This document shows, in pieces, positions 1 to 9,849 of a DNA stretch of 64,000 bases. Under the pieces are notes generated by a model that saw only the letters and a program-made list of their open reading frames with translations, ran no database searches and was not told where the DNA came from. Within the stretch, counting starts at the first letter, position 1. Every line of letters begins with the position of its first letter. Position numbers and translations under genes: made by a program. Source of the DNA: Acanthosepion pharaonis (Eukaryota; Mollusca; Cephalopoda; Sepiida; Sepiidae). The stretch is taken from positions 1,717,501 to 1,781,500 of the forward strand of contig CAHIKZ030000835.1 in NCBI GenBank assembly GCA_903632075.3, in the 5' to 3' direction.

Positions 1-636
1 CTGATTTCCATCCAAGGCTAGGGAGCCCAGTTTATTCTGCTATTTAATCCATTGTTGCGAGAGAGAAGTGAACGCAGTAGACCCATTTTGGAATTGGAAC
101 CCAGCTCACTTATTCTGTTTTTCGTGCCGATAACAATTACGTCTCCCACTGGCATGGTGAAGCTGCTTCCGTCGCTTTAGATACGACATAACTTCATATT
201 CATTTTCATATATTCTTTACAACAATGGAAAGCTGAAGAAAGTAAATGACGTCACCTGCCAGGTCCATATCAAGTATATCTGGGCGAGTACTACTGTCCG
301 TTCTTCGATAGAGCACGAAAGCGTTTAATCTGTGTTGTATATCATCCGTTATTTTCAACAATACAGCCTCTTTTCCTTAGACGAAATATTGTCACCTTCT
401 TGCTAATTTGAGTCAATTTCTATGGAAAATGTTTTGACGTCAGACATTCGCTCGTTCCACCAGTTCAGACCTTTACAGCTAAGGCATGCAATGCCATTAA
501 CACTAGAGTAATCTATTCTTGTTCTCTTTGAATAACATTAACAAGAATAAAGTACCATTCGGTCAGTTTCTCCCGAAGGGCTGCTGCTTTGTGAAACATA
601 TTATTCCCGACAACTACACAAGTCTGGGGCCATCGG
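1..636. other. no recognised feature
   Basis: Moderately AT-rich sequence without long open frames, RNA genes or tandem repeats that I recognise. An open frame starting near 519 runs into the minisatellite that follows and is not credible as a gene. Confidence 0.5.
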
Positions 637-1276
637 TTATCTATTCTACATATCTTCATCCCTTATCTATCCTACATATCCCAAACCGTTATATATCCTA
701 CATATCCTCAACTGCTATTTATCCTACATATCCTCATCCGTTATTTATCATAGATATCCTCAATCGTTATATACCCTACATATCCTCATATGTTATCTAT
801 CCTATATATCATCAATCGCTATCTATCTAGATGTCGTCATCCGTTATTTATCTTACATATCCCCAACCCTTATCTATCCTACATATCCTCATCCATTATT
901 AATCCTACATATTCTTATGCGTTATCTTTCATACATATCCTCAAACATTATATATCCTACATACCACCAACCACTATATATCCTACACATCGTCATCCGT
1001 TATTTATCATACATATTTTATGCGTTATCTATCCTACATATCCTCAACCATTATATAGCCTTCATATCCTCATCCGTTATCTACCCTATATATCTTCATA
1101 CGTTATCTATCCTATATATCATCTATCATTATCCATCCTACATATCCTCAGACGTTATCCATCCTACATATCCTCAGCCGTTATCTATCCTACATATCCT
1201 CAGCCGTTATCTATCTTACATATCTTCCACCGTTGTCTATCATGCATATCGCCATCCGTTATTTATCGTACATAAC
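637..1276. repeat. 26-bp minisatellite, about 24 copies
   Basis: The unit resembles TTATCTATCCTACATATCCT followed by CATCCG (26 bp) and repeats from about 637 to 1276. Copies are diverged, with substitutions and occasional length changes. Because 26 is not a multiple of 3, successive units shift frame, and this produces the overlapping low-complexity Tyr/Ile/Ser/Pro-rich open frames seen in two forward frames. These are not genes. Confidence 0.9.
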
Positions 1277-1645
1277 TTAAAATCCGTACGCCCATAGTAT
1301 AATCCCATTCATTAACTCTCTACTTTGAGTCGCGTTTGGGTTTCTTATTGGCCAAACAGAAGTTCAGGCGTCATGGGGAAAGAGGAAATATTTGCTTTTC
1401 ACGACGGTTTTTTCAACTCGTTTTCAAGTTTTTTTTGGTTTTTTTTATTACGACAATTAGGATGACCATTACACAATCATTTGTAGGCTTCGTAATTAAA
1501 CAGCAAATAAAAATGTTTATCATTCGAATAGATTCGAAACTTGTACCCCTTATCCTTGGGATATCAGCTAGTTCGGAACAGCTGCTTTATCAATTAGGCT
1601 ACAAAGACAAATTGTCAATGTCGTTTTTAAATCTAACAATATAAC
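1277..1645. other. no recognised feature
   Basis: A 102-codon open frame at 1336-1644 (+) is Phe/Ile/Lys-rich and AT-driven. It shows no recognisable domain and has no supporting context. Confidence 0.4.
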
Positions 1646-1647
1646 GT

Positions 1648-1975
1648 ATCAGATCATCCCATAACTTCTGTCCGAATTTTGAATAAAGAAAACAAGTAAC
1701 CAAATGTTATATTTAATTACTGATTCAATCAACAATGTATTTTGACTGATTATCCATGACTTCCTTCCATCTATTAACAAGCTTACTAGATAGTAGGATT
1801 GAATCAGTAATTAAATGTAACATTTGGTCACTTGTTTTCTTTATTCAAAATTCGGACAGAACTTATGGGATGACCTGATAGTAATCTTGTTAATAGATGG
1901 AAGAAGTCGTGGATAATCAGTCAAAATACATTGTTGATTGAATCTGTAATTAAATGTAACATTTTGTGACTTGTT
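1648..1975. repeat. nested inverted repeat (MITE-like)
   Basis: The left arm at about 1648-1731 is nearly the exact reverse complement of 1797-1880. The block between them (about 1730-1781) is in turn the reverse complement of 1886-1936, which is followed by a second, partial copy of the right arm (1935-1975). The order is therefore A-B-A'-B'-A' (partial). It looks like a hairpin element with an extra arm inserted or a recombination product. No transposase is encoded and the family is not recognised. Confidence 0.7.
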
Positions 1976-2075
1976 TCCTGCAAGAGAGGTCTTGACAACA
2001 GGGTCAAATCGGTGCACAGAACGCTCTCATATCGGGTTTTCAGCTATCACTGTCTCACCATAAAAAAACAAAATC

Positions 2076-2500
2076 ATGGTCTTCCGAGCCGTGGCCCGCT
2101 TCACCCTTCTGTATGCTTGGGGGGGGCTGGACTTTGTTTCGTCAGGACATCAAACATCTAGAACGGTTCCGGCAAAAGAATCCCCGAAGAATCCTTCGCA
2201 TCATTTGGGACGACCGCATCACCAACAACGATGTCCCCACTCGGATATCTCTCCCTAGCATCGAGGCTACCATCCTTCAACATCACCTCCGCTGGGCGGG
2301 TCACGTGTCTAAAATGCGTTCCACCCAACTCCCACGTATTTGGAGAACTCGCCAGCGGCAAGAGGCTACGCGGAGGCCCAAAACAACCATTGAAGGATAT
2401 GTTGAAAACATCCCTGAAACATTGACCCGGGAAACCATTCTGGGGAGGGGGGGTCGAGACTTTCAAGTTGAAACGTGAACTTGAAGAGGATCTGCGACGT
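2076..2500 (+). mobile_element. RTE-type LINE remnant, post-RT C-terminal region
   Basis: Translation shows the motif series typical of the region after the reverse transcriptase domain of RTE-like LINEs: RRILRIIWDDRITNNDV, then HHLRWAGHVSKM, then, after a frame change near 2340, GKRLRGGPKQPLKDMLKTSL. The frame change and the missing upstream RT domain make it a dead 5'-truncated copy. The family match is from recognition of these motifs; exact clade assignment is inference. Confidence 0.75.
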
Positions 2501-2639
2501 GCTGTCAGGGTAGCTGGACTCGCCCAGATGTGTCCACCACCCAAACTTCTTTGTAACTCCTGCTGACGACTCTTCAGGGATAGGCTGTGCCTTCACAACC
2601 ATCTCCGTCACCACCACCATAGGAGAGAAAAAATGAATA

Positions 2640-2825
2640 AGGAGAGAGGTTGACGATCCCGATGTTCGGATGTGAGCGGGTGCCGACGACGTTGGGAAGA
2701 GACGGAATGTAATTTGAAGTTTGTCATGGTAACAACGATAGAATAATGAGAACCTAGCATAGTTTTGTCTGTGGGGACAGGGGTTGCAAAGTGGGAAATA
2801 ATTCATCACCCACAAGGCCACCTAA
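2640..2825 (-). mobile_element. Jockey-like LINE fragment (C-terminal)
   Basis: Reading the minus strand gives VMNYFPLCNPCPHRQNYARFSLFYRCYHDK. The SLFYRYYHGK block is a conserved feature of the C-terminal region of Jockey-type LINE proteins. The fragment is short and degenerate, facing opposite to the RTE remnant upstream. Confidence 0.6.
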
Positions 2826-3049
2826 TTATTTTTAAACTCTGTATTCAATCTGCTCAACGACAAAAAATAATTGAATTTATCCAGATGTTTTTGTGAAAAT
2901 GTATATTTAAAATTTGGAATCTTCCATCCATGCTAAAGTGTCGCAATTTAAGAAAAATGGTAATTGGTCCTGTCTAATTTCACATACCGTGGATTGTTAA
3001 TTTTTGTATTAAGTGTTATAAGCCAATTTCTGCTCGTGAGAAAAATTGT

Positions 3050-3540
3050 TATTCGTGACCCAGGGTTTCAGCCTATTACCCTTGTTCAAACTTTTGATCC
3101 AATCAGATGACGCGCTCTCAGTTTTAACATTTCTGATAAAACATACTTCTTAGTAAATTTATAACCGATGGTTACATCTAGACATTTCAATTTACCACCA
3201 ATCTAGTACTGCGTTTAAATTTGAGTTTAAGTGAAATTGGTCTCCGTAAAGTTTTTTACAATACGCGAACGAGACCCTTCCAGAAATGCCCAGGTTATAT
3301 ATTTAGGCATCATGTGGCCCGGGTTCTAATTGCGCCATTCGCAAAAAGGCGATATCAGCTTGCGGCACCATTGGGTAATGCTTGAAATCTATTTCATGAG
3401 TTAACCCAGTCTTTGTGAGTCAAATTGGATAGACGTAATTGTTCGCCGATGGTTGTGTTAGCACAAAGTCACAAGTCATTGTGACCGAGGGTTTCAGCGT
3501 ACTTCCCTTGTTCAAACTGTTGATACCGACAGATGAGGTG
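3050..3540 (+). mobile_element. SINE fragments (24.9-kb family) in tandem with LINE debris
   Basis: Two pieces (about 3055-3130 and 3340-3540) match the body of the tRNA-derived SINE seen complete at 24868-25160, including the stretch GTCACAAGTCATTGTGACCG and the following TTGTTCAAAC. Between them are bases matching the LINE coding block at 3590-3690 (the shared string ATCTAGTACTGCGTTTAAAT occurs at both). The arrangement looks like a duplicated SINE-LINE composite. Confidence 0.55.
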
Positions 3541-3589
3541 CTCTCCCTTTTTTGATTTTTTTTTTTTGATAAAACGTAGTTTTTTAGCT

Positions 3590-3905
3590 TTCAGGGATTT
3601 TGTAACTTACGGTTATATCTAGCCATTTTAACTGTAAAATGATGAGACCTCGCCGCGAATCTAGTACTGCGTTTAAATTCATAAAGTGAAGATACCATAG
3701 TGGAAATTACATCAGAACAATTGACCTAAAAGTATTTATGGAAAAGGCACAGAGAAGCAAAGGTGTGGCGATGGGAAATGAACCGTAGCCGATATTCTTA
3801 GCCAGGATCAACAACATTGCAGATTCTTCTTTGGATTTTATCAAGAATCTGTAAATATATAGCAGGAGCACCAGACCAGACATGTCAGCCATATTCAAAG
3901 CAAGG
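3590..3905 (-). mobile_element. Jockey-like LINE fragment (C-terminal)
   Basis: Minus-strand translation gives SGLVLLLYIYRFLIKSK in one frame and, after frame changes, blocks matching EFKR(S/N)TRLA.RSHHFTVEMAR. These recur at 9505, 22600, 42890 and 47650. The open frame at 3707-3898 is only part of it. It is a dead, 5'-truncated copy. Confidence 0.65.
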
Positions 3906-4139
3906 GCGACTTATAAATATGCCAGAATTGTCTAGCACGACACAGTGAACCAACTTTCTTAGTTGCAGATCTAGCAAAGGATTCAATATCGTCTTTCCAC
4001 TTCATGCCAGTGGAAAACGTTAAGCCGAGAAGGTGCAATGTGCCAGTCCCGTTGAGGTTAGCATCTTCATCAATTTTGGTCAGGGATCATCAGGCTAGGT
4101 TATATTCGTATAAATAGAAGACGTAATTGTTGGTCGGAG

Positions 4140-4410
4140 GCACGGTGGAGTAATGGATAGCAGCTTGAGGAATCGGAGAGTCGAGTTCGAATTCCAGTCA
4201 AATCCGTTACATTCACTTACGTGTTAATACCCTTGGGAAAAGTATGAATCCTCTTCTTCTCCCCCCCCCCAGCTAGCAACACAGATCGGATTATATAGCC
4301 TTAGATGGCAAGTGGAAGAAAGAAACGGCAACCTACTGCCTCGTCAGTCTTGTATTGAAAGATATATGGTCGCCTAAGCGTGTATCACGCATAGCACATA
4401 ACTGACTGAA
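4140..4410 (+). mobile_element. tRNA-derived SINE (GTGGAGTAATGG family), near full length
   Basis: The head carries a box A-like GTGGAGTAATGG and a box B-like GAGTTCGAATTCC. The body has the family landmarks TTGGGAAAAGTATGAATCC, a C-run, and CTGCCTCGTCAGTC, and it ends near CATAACTGACTGA. Other copies lie at 8475 (minus), 20405, 27225, 44025-44690, 56565 and 56860. It would be transcribed by RNA polymerase III and mobilised by a LINE. Confidence 0.75.
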
Positions 4411-4424
4411 TTGTAGTCGATGGT

Positions 4425-4525
4425 TGGACTCGCACGAATTCACATGTCATCGTGACCGAGGGTGTGACCGCTAGATGATGCGCTTTCTTTGTTTGACTTT
4501 TCTGATAAAACACAGTTCTTTAGCT
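4425..4525 (+). mobile_element. SINE fragment (24.9-kb family)
   Basis: Matches CACATGTCATCGTGACCGAGGG and the following bases of the SINE at 25060-25140, truncated at both ends. Confidence 0.45.
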
Positions 4526-4694
4526 ACTGCCAGAAGAAGCTGATTGCTAGTTCCACGACTATAGAATAACTATAGCATCGTTAAATATTTGAGTCTTATA
4601 ACTTTAACAAAATGTTACAATAACAATAATAAATATGAAGGCAAATATGAATTGGAACAGACAGGCACGTTTATCGCCAGGATTCACACTCCTC

Positions 4695-4860
4695 CTTGAT
4701 CTTTTAAGCCGGAATTGAGGTTTATCCCTTGTTCCTTGTTTAATACTGGCTTTACGCTTCCTTCCAAAGTTTTATCTTTATCTTTCACAACCAGTAGCCT
4801 CTTGAGTCGTAGTGGCTCTATCGCCTTGGGTGAGATGAATTGATCTAAAAAAAAGTAATT
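4695..4860 (+). mobile_element. LINE 3' end (5'-truncated copy)
   Basis: Shares the 3' tail found at 28230, 32895, 42235, 42418 and 47920: TTTATCCCTTGTT, a CAGTAGCC block, and TAGTGGCT...CGCCTTG followed by an AAAA-rich end. The same tail directly follows Jockey-like coding sequence at 47620-47970, which identifies it as that LINE's 3' untranslated region. Confidence 0.65.
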
Positions 4861-4936
4861 ATTTAAAGAAGATTCAAAATTGCCAAGGTTTTCTATTTCT
4901 CTGAAGCAGACGTTAAACGCGTGAGTTATTGCCTCC

Positions 4937-5012
4937 TCTCTCTTCTCTTCTCTTCTCTTCTCTTCTCTTCTCTTTCTTTCTTTCTTTCTTTCTTCTTTCT
5001 TTCTTTCCTCCA
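4937..5012. repeat. (TCTCT/TTTC)n pyrimidine microsatellite
   Basis: Runs of TCTCTTC followed by TTTC units. The open frames here (Lys/Glu/Arg-rich on minus, Ser/Phe/Leu-rich on plus) are translations of this tract. Confidence 0.9.
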
Positions 5013-5304
5013 TTCTTATTTGTTTATATTATATACAGAAGTAAAGGTATACCTCACCTTACGTTGGTAATATTGTTCCAGGAGAGGCGAGTTGAAAAGC
5101 GACTTCAATCGAATTTACTTGTCTCCGAATTTACTTGTTACTAGGCTAAACCACAAATAACTATTTCCAGTTTTGTATTATACATATTTATAAATGCATT
5201 TTTAATAACATAAAATAATAAGAATCTATTTTAAGCTTACAAACAAATAAATCTTAGTTTTTAATATAGTACAGAAAAAGAATCTAAATTTACGAATGCA
5301 TGTA

Positions 5305-5640
5305 CGTACATACAGTATTTACATTAGTCGGACTATTGTCCTCATCTTTGTCACCATATTTGTCACAACGTTTCGGCCGTTGTACGCTCCGGCCTTCTTC
5401 AGGTGGTTGCAATTTCGAACTGAACGCTTTATTTCGATCACTGGGGTAGACTGTTCTAGTTCCATGTGCCATGTTTTGATGGATATCAGTTATCAGTTAT
5501 CTCCTGCTAATTTTCCCTCTGAAAGTTCTCCACTGCCTTAACCGGGTATTGAACTCACACTCCTTGAGGACACATGGCACAGTGGATAAAGGCGTTGGTT
5601 AGATCCAGTGACAGGACCCATGTCAGGAAGAATCCAGTAT
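5305..5640. mobile_element. SINE pair, head to head (GTGGATAAAGGCGTTGG family)
   Basis: A minus-strand copy (about 5305-5560) runs from the tail (ATTCGGACTATTGTCC-like block, TTTCGGCCGTTGTACGCTCC, CTTCTTCAGG) to the box B region CCGGGTATTGAACTCA. It then abuts a plus-strand head with ACAGTGGATAAAGGCGTTGG (about 5575-5640). Complete relatives lie at 24175 and 52165. The tail contains the CTGAAGA...GAAACG signature discussed in the findings. Confidence 0.7.
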
Positions 5641-5808
5641 TTTCTTCAGCGGGACAAGGTAACAAAATTTTTACAAACAAAATTAACTACAATTGTATTT
5701 AAAAAAATTATAATTAATAAAAGAAATTGATTATATTAAATAATAAAAATAAAAGAATAAAAATATTTAAAAATAGAAATATAATAAATTATACATTAGA
5801 GAAAAAAG

Positions 5809-6009
<201 letters not shown>

Positions 6010-6065
6010 AGTGCGTCTAAATGACGCAAAAATGAAAATAACACTGACATCACATTTTAACAGAT
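6010..6065 (-). mobile_element. mariner-like 3' end fragment
   Basis: Reverse complement matches the 3' terminal segment seen after mariner copies at 26360-26400, 46560-46610 and 52050-52080 (ATGTCAGTGTTATTTT core). The fragment directly abuts the (TG)n tract. Confidence 0.55.
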
Positions 6066-6580
6066 ACACCCCTGCGTAAATTAATTGAAACCGCCGCTTT
6101 AGTTTACTTTCTTTCACCATACTTCCAGTTTTCGACCCACTGGAGTGATAGGGTGTAATCGATTTCTATTTTTTTTTCTCCTCAGATTAGGCCATTTGCA
6201 GTGGTGTGCAGTAATAGGAATCTATTTTCGGGGTGTATGAGGGTGTTTGGCCTAGAAAAATATTGCGTCATCCGTGATTGCATCAGATTTCCGTCAGGCC
6301 CAGACACTATTGTCTCAACTATCGATTAGTTGTCCTACAGCCATTGTCTGCGATGGACGTTACTCCAAGGAAGCGTACGAAAACTGTAACGCTGCACGAA
6401 CACAATGGCAAGCATTACAAGTGAGGAAATCAAAGTATTATAGACTGGCTTGAAAATCTGATTTAAATCCAATCTTGAATCTGTTGTCAGTCGGCAAGGA
6501 ACGACTTCATGGAGTGGACACTCGAAGTACTAACATGTGCACCGGGTCATGTTTCATTGGAAAAATGCGAAAAAAAATAA

Positions 6581-7190
6581 TTACGGAATTCTTCGTTTTT
6601 TTTCAATTAATTTGCAGTAGGGTGTGTATTTACCAAAATTATACAAAAGAGTAAATTTATTCAATAAAATTGCCATTGGCTTCAAACACGGCCTCAGACA
6701 ACTTTGGAATCTCCTGAACCTCTTCTGGAGGGTCTCCTTGTTTAAGTTAGTGAATGCTGCCATAATCCTTGCCTTCAGTTCATCTTTAGTGTTGCAAGGT
6801 GTTTTGTTGGTCTCACGCTCAACTGCGCCCCACACATATCAATCAAGGTGGGTGGAGTCTAGAGAGCTAGGTGGCCAAATGTAAGGGGTAATGTAGCCGC
6901 AGACACTTGCTTACGCAGAGTCCTGTTTCCAGAGATAGGGTCTTCAAGCAGCCACCATCTTGACCCAGGGCAGCAATACCTTCTCAAGCTACTCGCTGTA
7001 GGCCTCCGCGTTGAGTCTGAAGCCCTCAGCAACAAATTCGTGAGTTCTTTTTTTATCAGAACGATCAGAGTGAGTTTTTAGAACTGCTGTACTTTCGTAA
7101 TCACCATTAGACTCATCCGACTCTTTCCGAATTGTCTGCATTGTCCTCAGATTGACATCCAAACAATGAAATATTCGTATTGGGGCGTCC
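6581..7190 (-). mobile_element. mariner-like transposon, internally deleted
   Basis: Minus strand. The N-terminal piece (about 7190-7030) reads LRTMQTIRKESDESNGDYES...THEFV. It joins abruptly to the catalytic C-terminal half, with VWGAVERETNKTPCNTKDEL and IMAAFTNLNKET near 6835-6720. The middle of the transposase is missing and stops interrupt the frame near 6900-6960. Relatives at 25645, 45350 and 51530 lack a middle segment in the same general region. Not active. Confidence 0.75.
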
Positions 7191-7384
7191 GGCGCGAATT
7201 CCTTTACTAGTGTGCTTTTGGCTGGGCTGAAATTTACAAGCCAGTTTTTCACCCATTGACCTGTTAGTGTTAGATCAGAGGAGAGATCGACTTCCAGGCC
7301 CTTGTCATCTAGATTTTTGGAGGTGCACACACACACTGTTGTATTATCTTCAATAATATTTATTAATCGTCTATGTTCTCCCAA
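7190..7384 (-). mobile_element. Jockey-like LINE fragment (RT domain part)
   Basis: Minus-strand translation reads NTTVCVCTSKNLDD...VDLSSDLTLTGQW, then KNWLVNFSPAKSTLV. This matches the LINE RT segment after the catalytic Asp-Asp box, where the first D-T of the FADDT-type motif is replaced. It lies head to head with the plus-strand fragment that follows. Confidence 0.65.
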
Positions 7385-7386
7385 AG

Positions 7387-8045
7387 TTGGCTGTACATTC
7401 TCACGAGAAACATGTGACTCTAGTCCGTTTTCCCTGTCGTTTGGATGTTCACATATCTACGTGGCACACCGTTTTTCGCGCGCAAGAACATACCAGCCGC
7501 AAATGGATCCTCTACCTTTATAAGAGCCAATTCAGGCCGCAGTACTGCTGCCATATTTGGGCAGGAGCTGCCCAGACTTCACTTTACAGTCTTGATAGAG
7601 TTCAAAAGCGCCTCCGAGCCCTTGTTAAGGAAGTATTATTTACGATATTCCAACCTCTCTCTCACAAGCGGGAAGTGGCGAGTCTCTCACAGCTCTATCG
7701 CTACTACCATGGGAAGTGCTCAGACGAAGTGCATCTCCTGGTTCCACCAGGTCAGACCTTCACGGGTAGAGCATGACATGCCACTTACATAGTAGCAAAT
7801 CACCCTCATTCCCCCCGTATTCCATCGGTGAGAAGTTCCCTGAAACAGACACTTCCCGCGAATAACTGCCATATGGAACAGGTTCCCAAGAGGATGTTTC
7901 CCCGATCATTAAAATGTTAACCTGTTCAAATCTAGTGTCAACATTTATCTTCCTCTCTTAACCATATGAATTACCCCTTAACGTAACCCTCTGCCTCGAG
8001 TTGCTTCCGGGCCTTGTACAAGGTAAACATTGCTGTAAAAAATCA
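7387..8045 (+). mobile_element. Jockey-like LINE fragment, C-terminus plus 3' UTR
   Basis: Plus-strand translation shows HIWAGAAQTSLYSLDRVQKR and SLSQLYRYYHGKCSDE, then a degenerate tail ending near 7960. The 3' UTR ends CCGGGCCTTGTACAAGG at about 8008, and the same end occurs on the minus strand at 21320. The join with 7190-7384 is an inversion breakpoint or two separate insertions. Confidence 0.7.
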
Positions 8046-8474
8046 TGTATTTACATGTCGGGAAGAATCACTGATGTCGGATGAAGTGTGGATCTGCATT
8101 TGGTGACGAGGTGGATATCAGTCGGTCAACCCGCCGATGTAGCTAATTTCTCTGTGGAATACTGAGTTAAAGGAATATTTTCGGATTATTTGAACTTAGC
8201 CGTACACTAAATTTGTTGTTTCGATTCAGTTTCCGTACTCTCTGGTACTGTGACTACTTTTAAAACATTGTCGCTACTCTATCGCTGTTTCTAAATATAA
8301 GGATGTGCTGCATTATTTAACTCTAACAATTTACATATTTACTGCGAAGACCCACTATGACGTGTCCACGAACTCGAACCATCTTATTCCATCTGTATTG
8401 TAATTATAATGAGGAACTTTCACTATTTTTTTCTTAACAACTTCTAGACCTGTTACCCCCACCAAGGCTTGAGA
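8046..8474. other. no recognised feature
   Basis: AT-rich sequence with no open frame, repeat or RNA signature that I can identify. Confidence 0.4.
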
Positions 8475-8622
8475 ACTCAGGCTTTCCTACTATTTACCCA
8501 TATTGGGGGGGGGGGAAGAAGTGGATTCATACTTTTGTCAAGCGTATTAGCACGACTGGAATTCAAACTCGGTTCTCCGATTCCTCTATCCAAGACATAA
8601 TCCTTTACCCTACCGTGCATCT
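8475..8622 (-). mobile_element. tRNA-derived SINE fragment (GTGGAGTAATGG family)
   Basis: Reverse complement shows a box B-like GAGTTTGAATTCC and the CTATTTACCCATA landmark adjoining a G-run. The 3' part is missing. Confidence 0.6.
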
Positions 8623-8639
8623 TATCCCTCCAAATTCTG

Positions 8640-9340
8640 AAAATTTAAATTTTTATGGCTTTAAATAACCTGCAAACAGTTGTTAAGCCGTAGTAAAAGA
8701 ATCAACCACTCAATCTACCTTGACTGGCTCTTGAGGTTGGTGTTGGAAGATTGTTAGAAAAAAATGGTAATTTCTTCAAGCTAGCATCTTATTGTTGAGA
8801 AAATATACCCATGATGATGCTCCTTGTTTTGGGTTCGACTCATAGCTTTTAGCCGATACGCTCCCCAACCGTTCGCTACAGTTTTTGTAACTGGGGAAAC
8901 GTACTTCTCTTGTACTAAATGTTTTTTTTTCTCGCTAGACAAGTATGAAAAACTAGAATGATGAAAGAAAAACATTAATTGCCGGATACGGAAGGCCGGA
9001 ATACCGGCTGGCTAAAATGTAATACTGTAAAACAATAAAAGCGATTATGAAATTTTGAATAATTCATAAAATATTGGTATTTCGTGATTAAAATTAAAAC
9101 TGTAACATTAATTCAACAAAGTTTTTTATCCGCCAATTTTGTGGCTAAACTTGTCAGAGCGATTAGAACTTCTCAAGCAGTCATCCGACATCACTTTTGT
9201 TTTGCGTTTTATTTTTCTCTTTTTTTTAAGCATATCACCCCAAGCAAGGAAGCAAAGTCACTAAGATACAACGTGATACAAGGTGTCAGTGAGTGCGGAA
9301 GTACACGAAAATAAAATGGTGAAACATTACGAAGCGAGAA
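8640..9340. other. no recognised feature
   Basis: Two short open frames (8781-8975 minus, 9084-9314 plus) have no recognisable family. Sequence is AT-rich and otherwise featureless to my reading. Confidence 0.4.
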
Positions 9341-9349
9341 GAATAGAAG

Positions 9350-9770
9350 AATAACCAAGACAGTAGATAGTGATTGACATTGCATTTAAATTATTGAAGG
9401 TCTAAGTTGGCTGGAAAGCATGAATCCTGGTAGACAGTTACAAAAACGAAAAATACGAGAAAAGTAACTGTAAGAATAGAACTTACATTTACATCTCGCC
9501 AATTAAACTGAAACCTTTCCGCCAATCTAGTACTGCGTTTAAATTCACAAAGTCTAGGTACCATAGATGAAATTTCAGAAAATTTACCTTGAAAGTATTT
9601 ATAGAAAAAGCACAGGGAACCTACATTACGGCGGTGGAAAAGTAACTGAAGCTCGGATCGGGTCAGGGGTCAATGACATTGTAGATTTTTCTTTGGATTT
9701 TATCAAGGATCTCTAAATATATAGCAAGAGCCTCAGACAATATGTGGCAGTAATTTCATAATTCAGGCTA
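9350..9770 (-). mobile_element. Jockey-like LINE fragment (C-terminal)
   Basis: Shares with 3590-3905 and 22440-22990 the blocks ATCTAGTACTGCGTTTAAAT and TTTCTTTGGATTTTATCAAG, all minus strand. The translation is frame-broken. Confidence 0.65.
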
Positions 9771-9849
9771 TGCAGCTTTAAAGACAGTTGTTTGAGGAGC
9801 GTGCGACCGTGCGTTGTGGTGCAGCAAAATTGGGTCATCCCAACTCACA

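Noticed and set aside
790..1297. Overlapping 161- and 126-codon frames
   Set aside because: Translations of the 26-bp minisatellite in two registers.
3620..3640. ATGATGAGACC as a hammerhead core
   Set aside because: It is antisense LINE coding (RSHHFT region) and lacks the required GAAA and stems.
6340..6545. N-terminal part of another Tc1-type transposase (RKRTKTVTLHEH)
   Set aside because: Too short and degenerate to separate from chance; no catalytic residues or terminal repeat found nearby.
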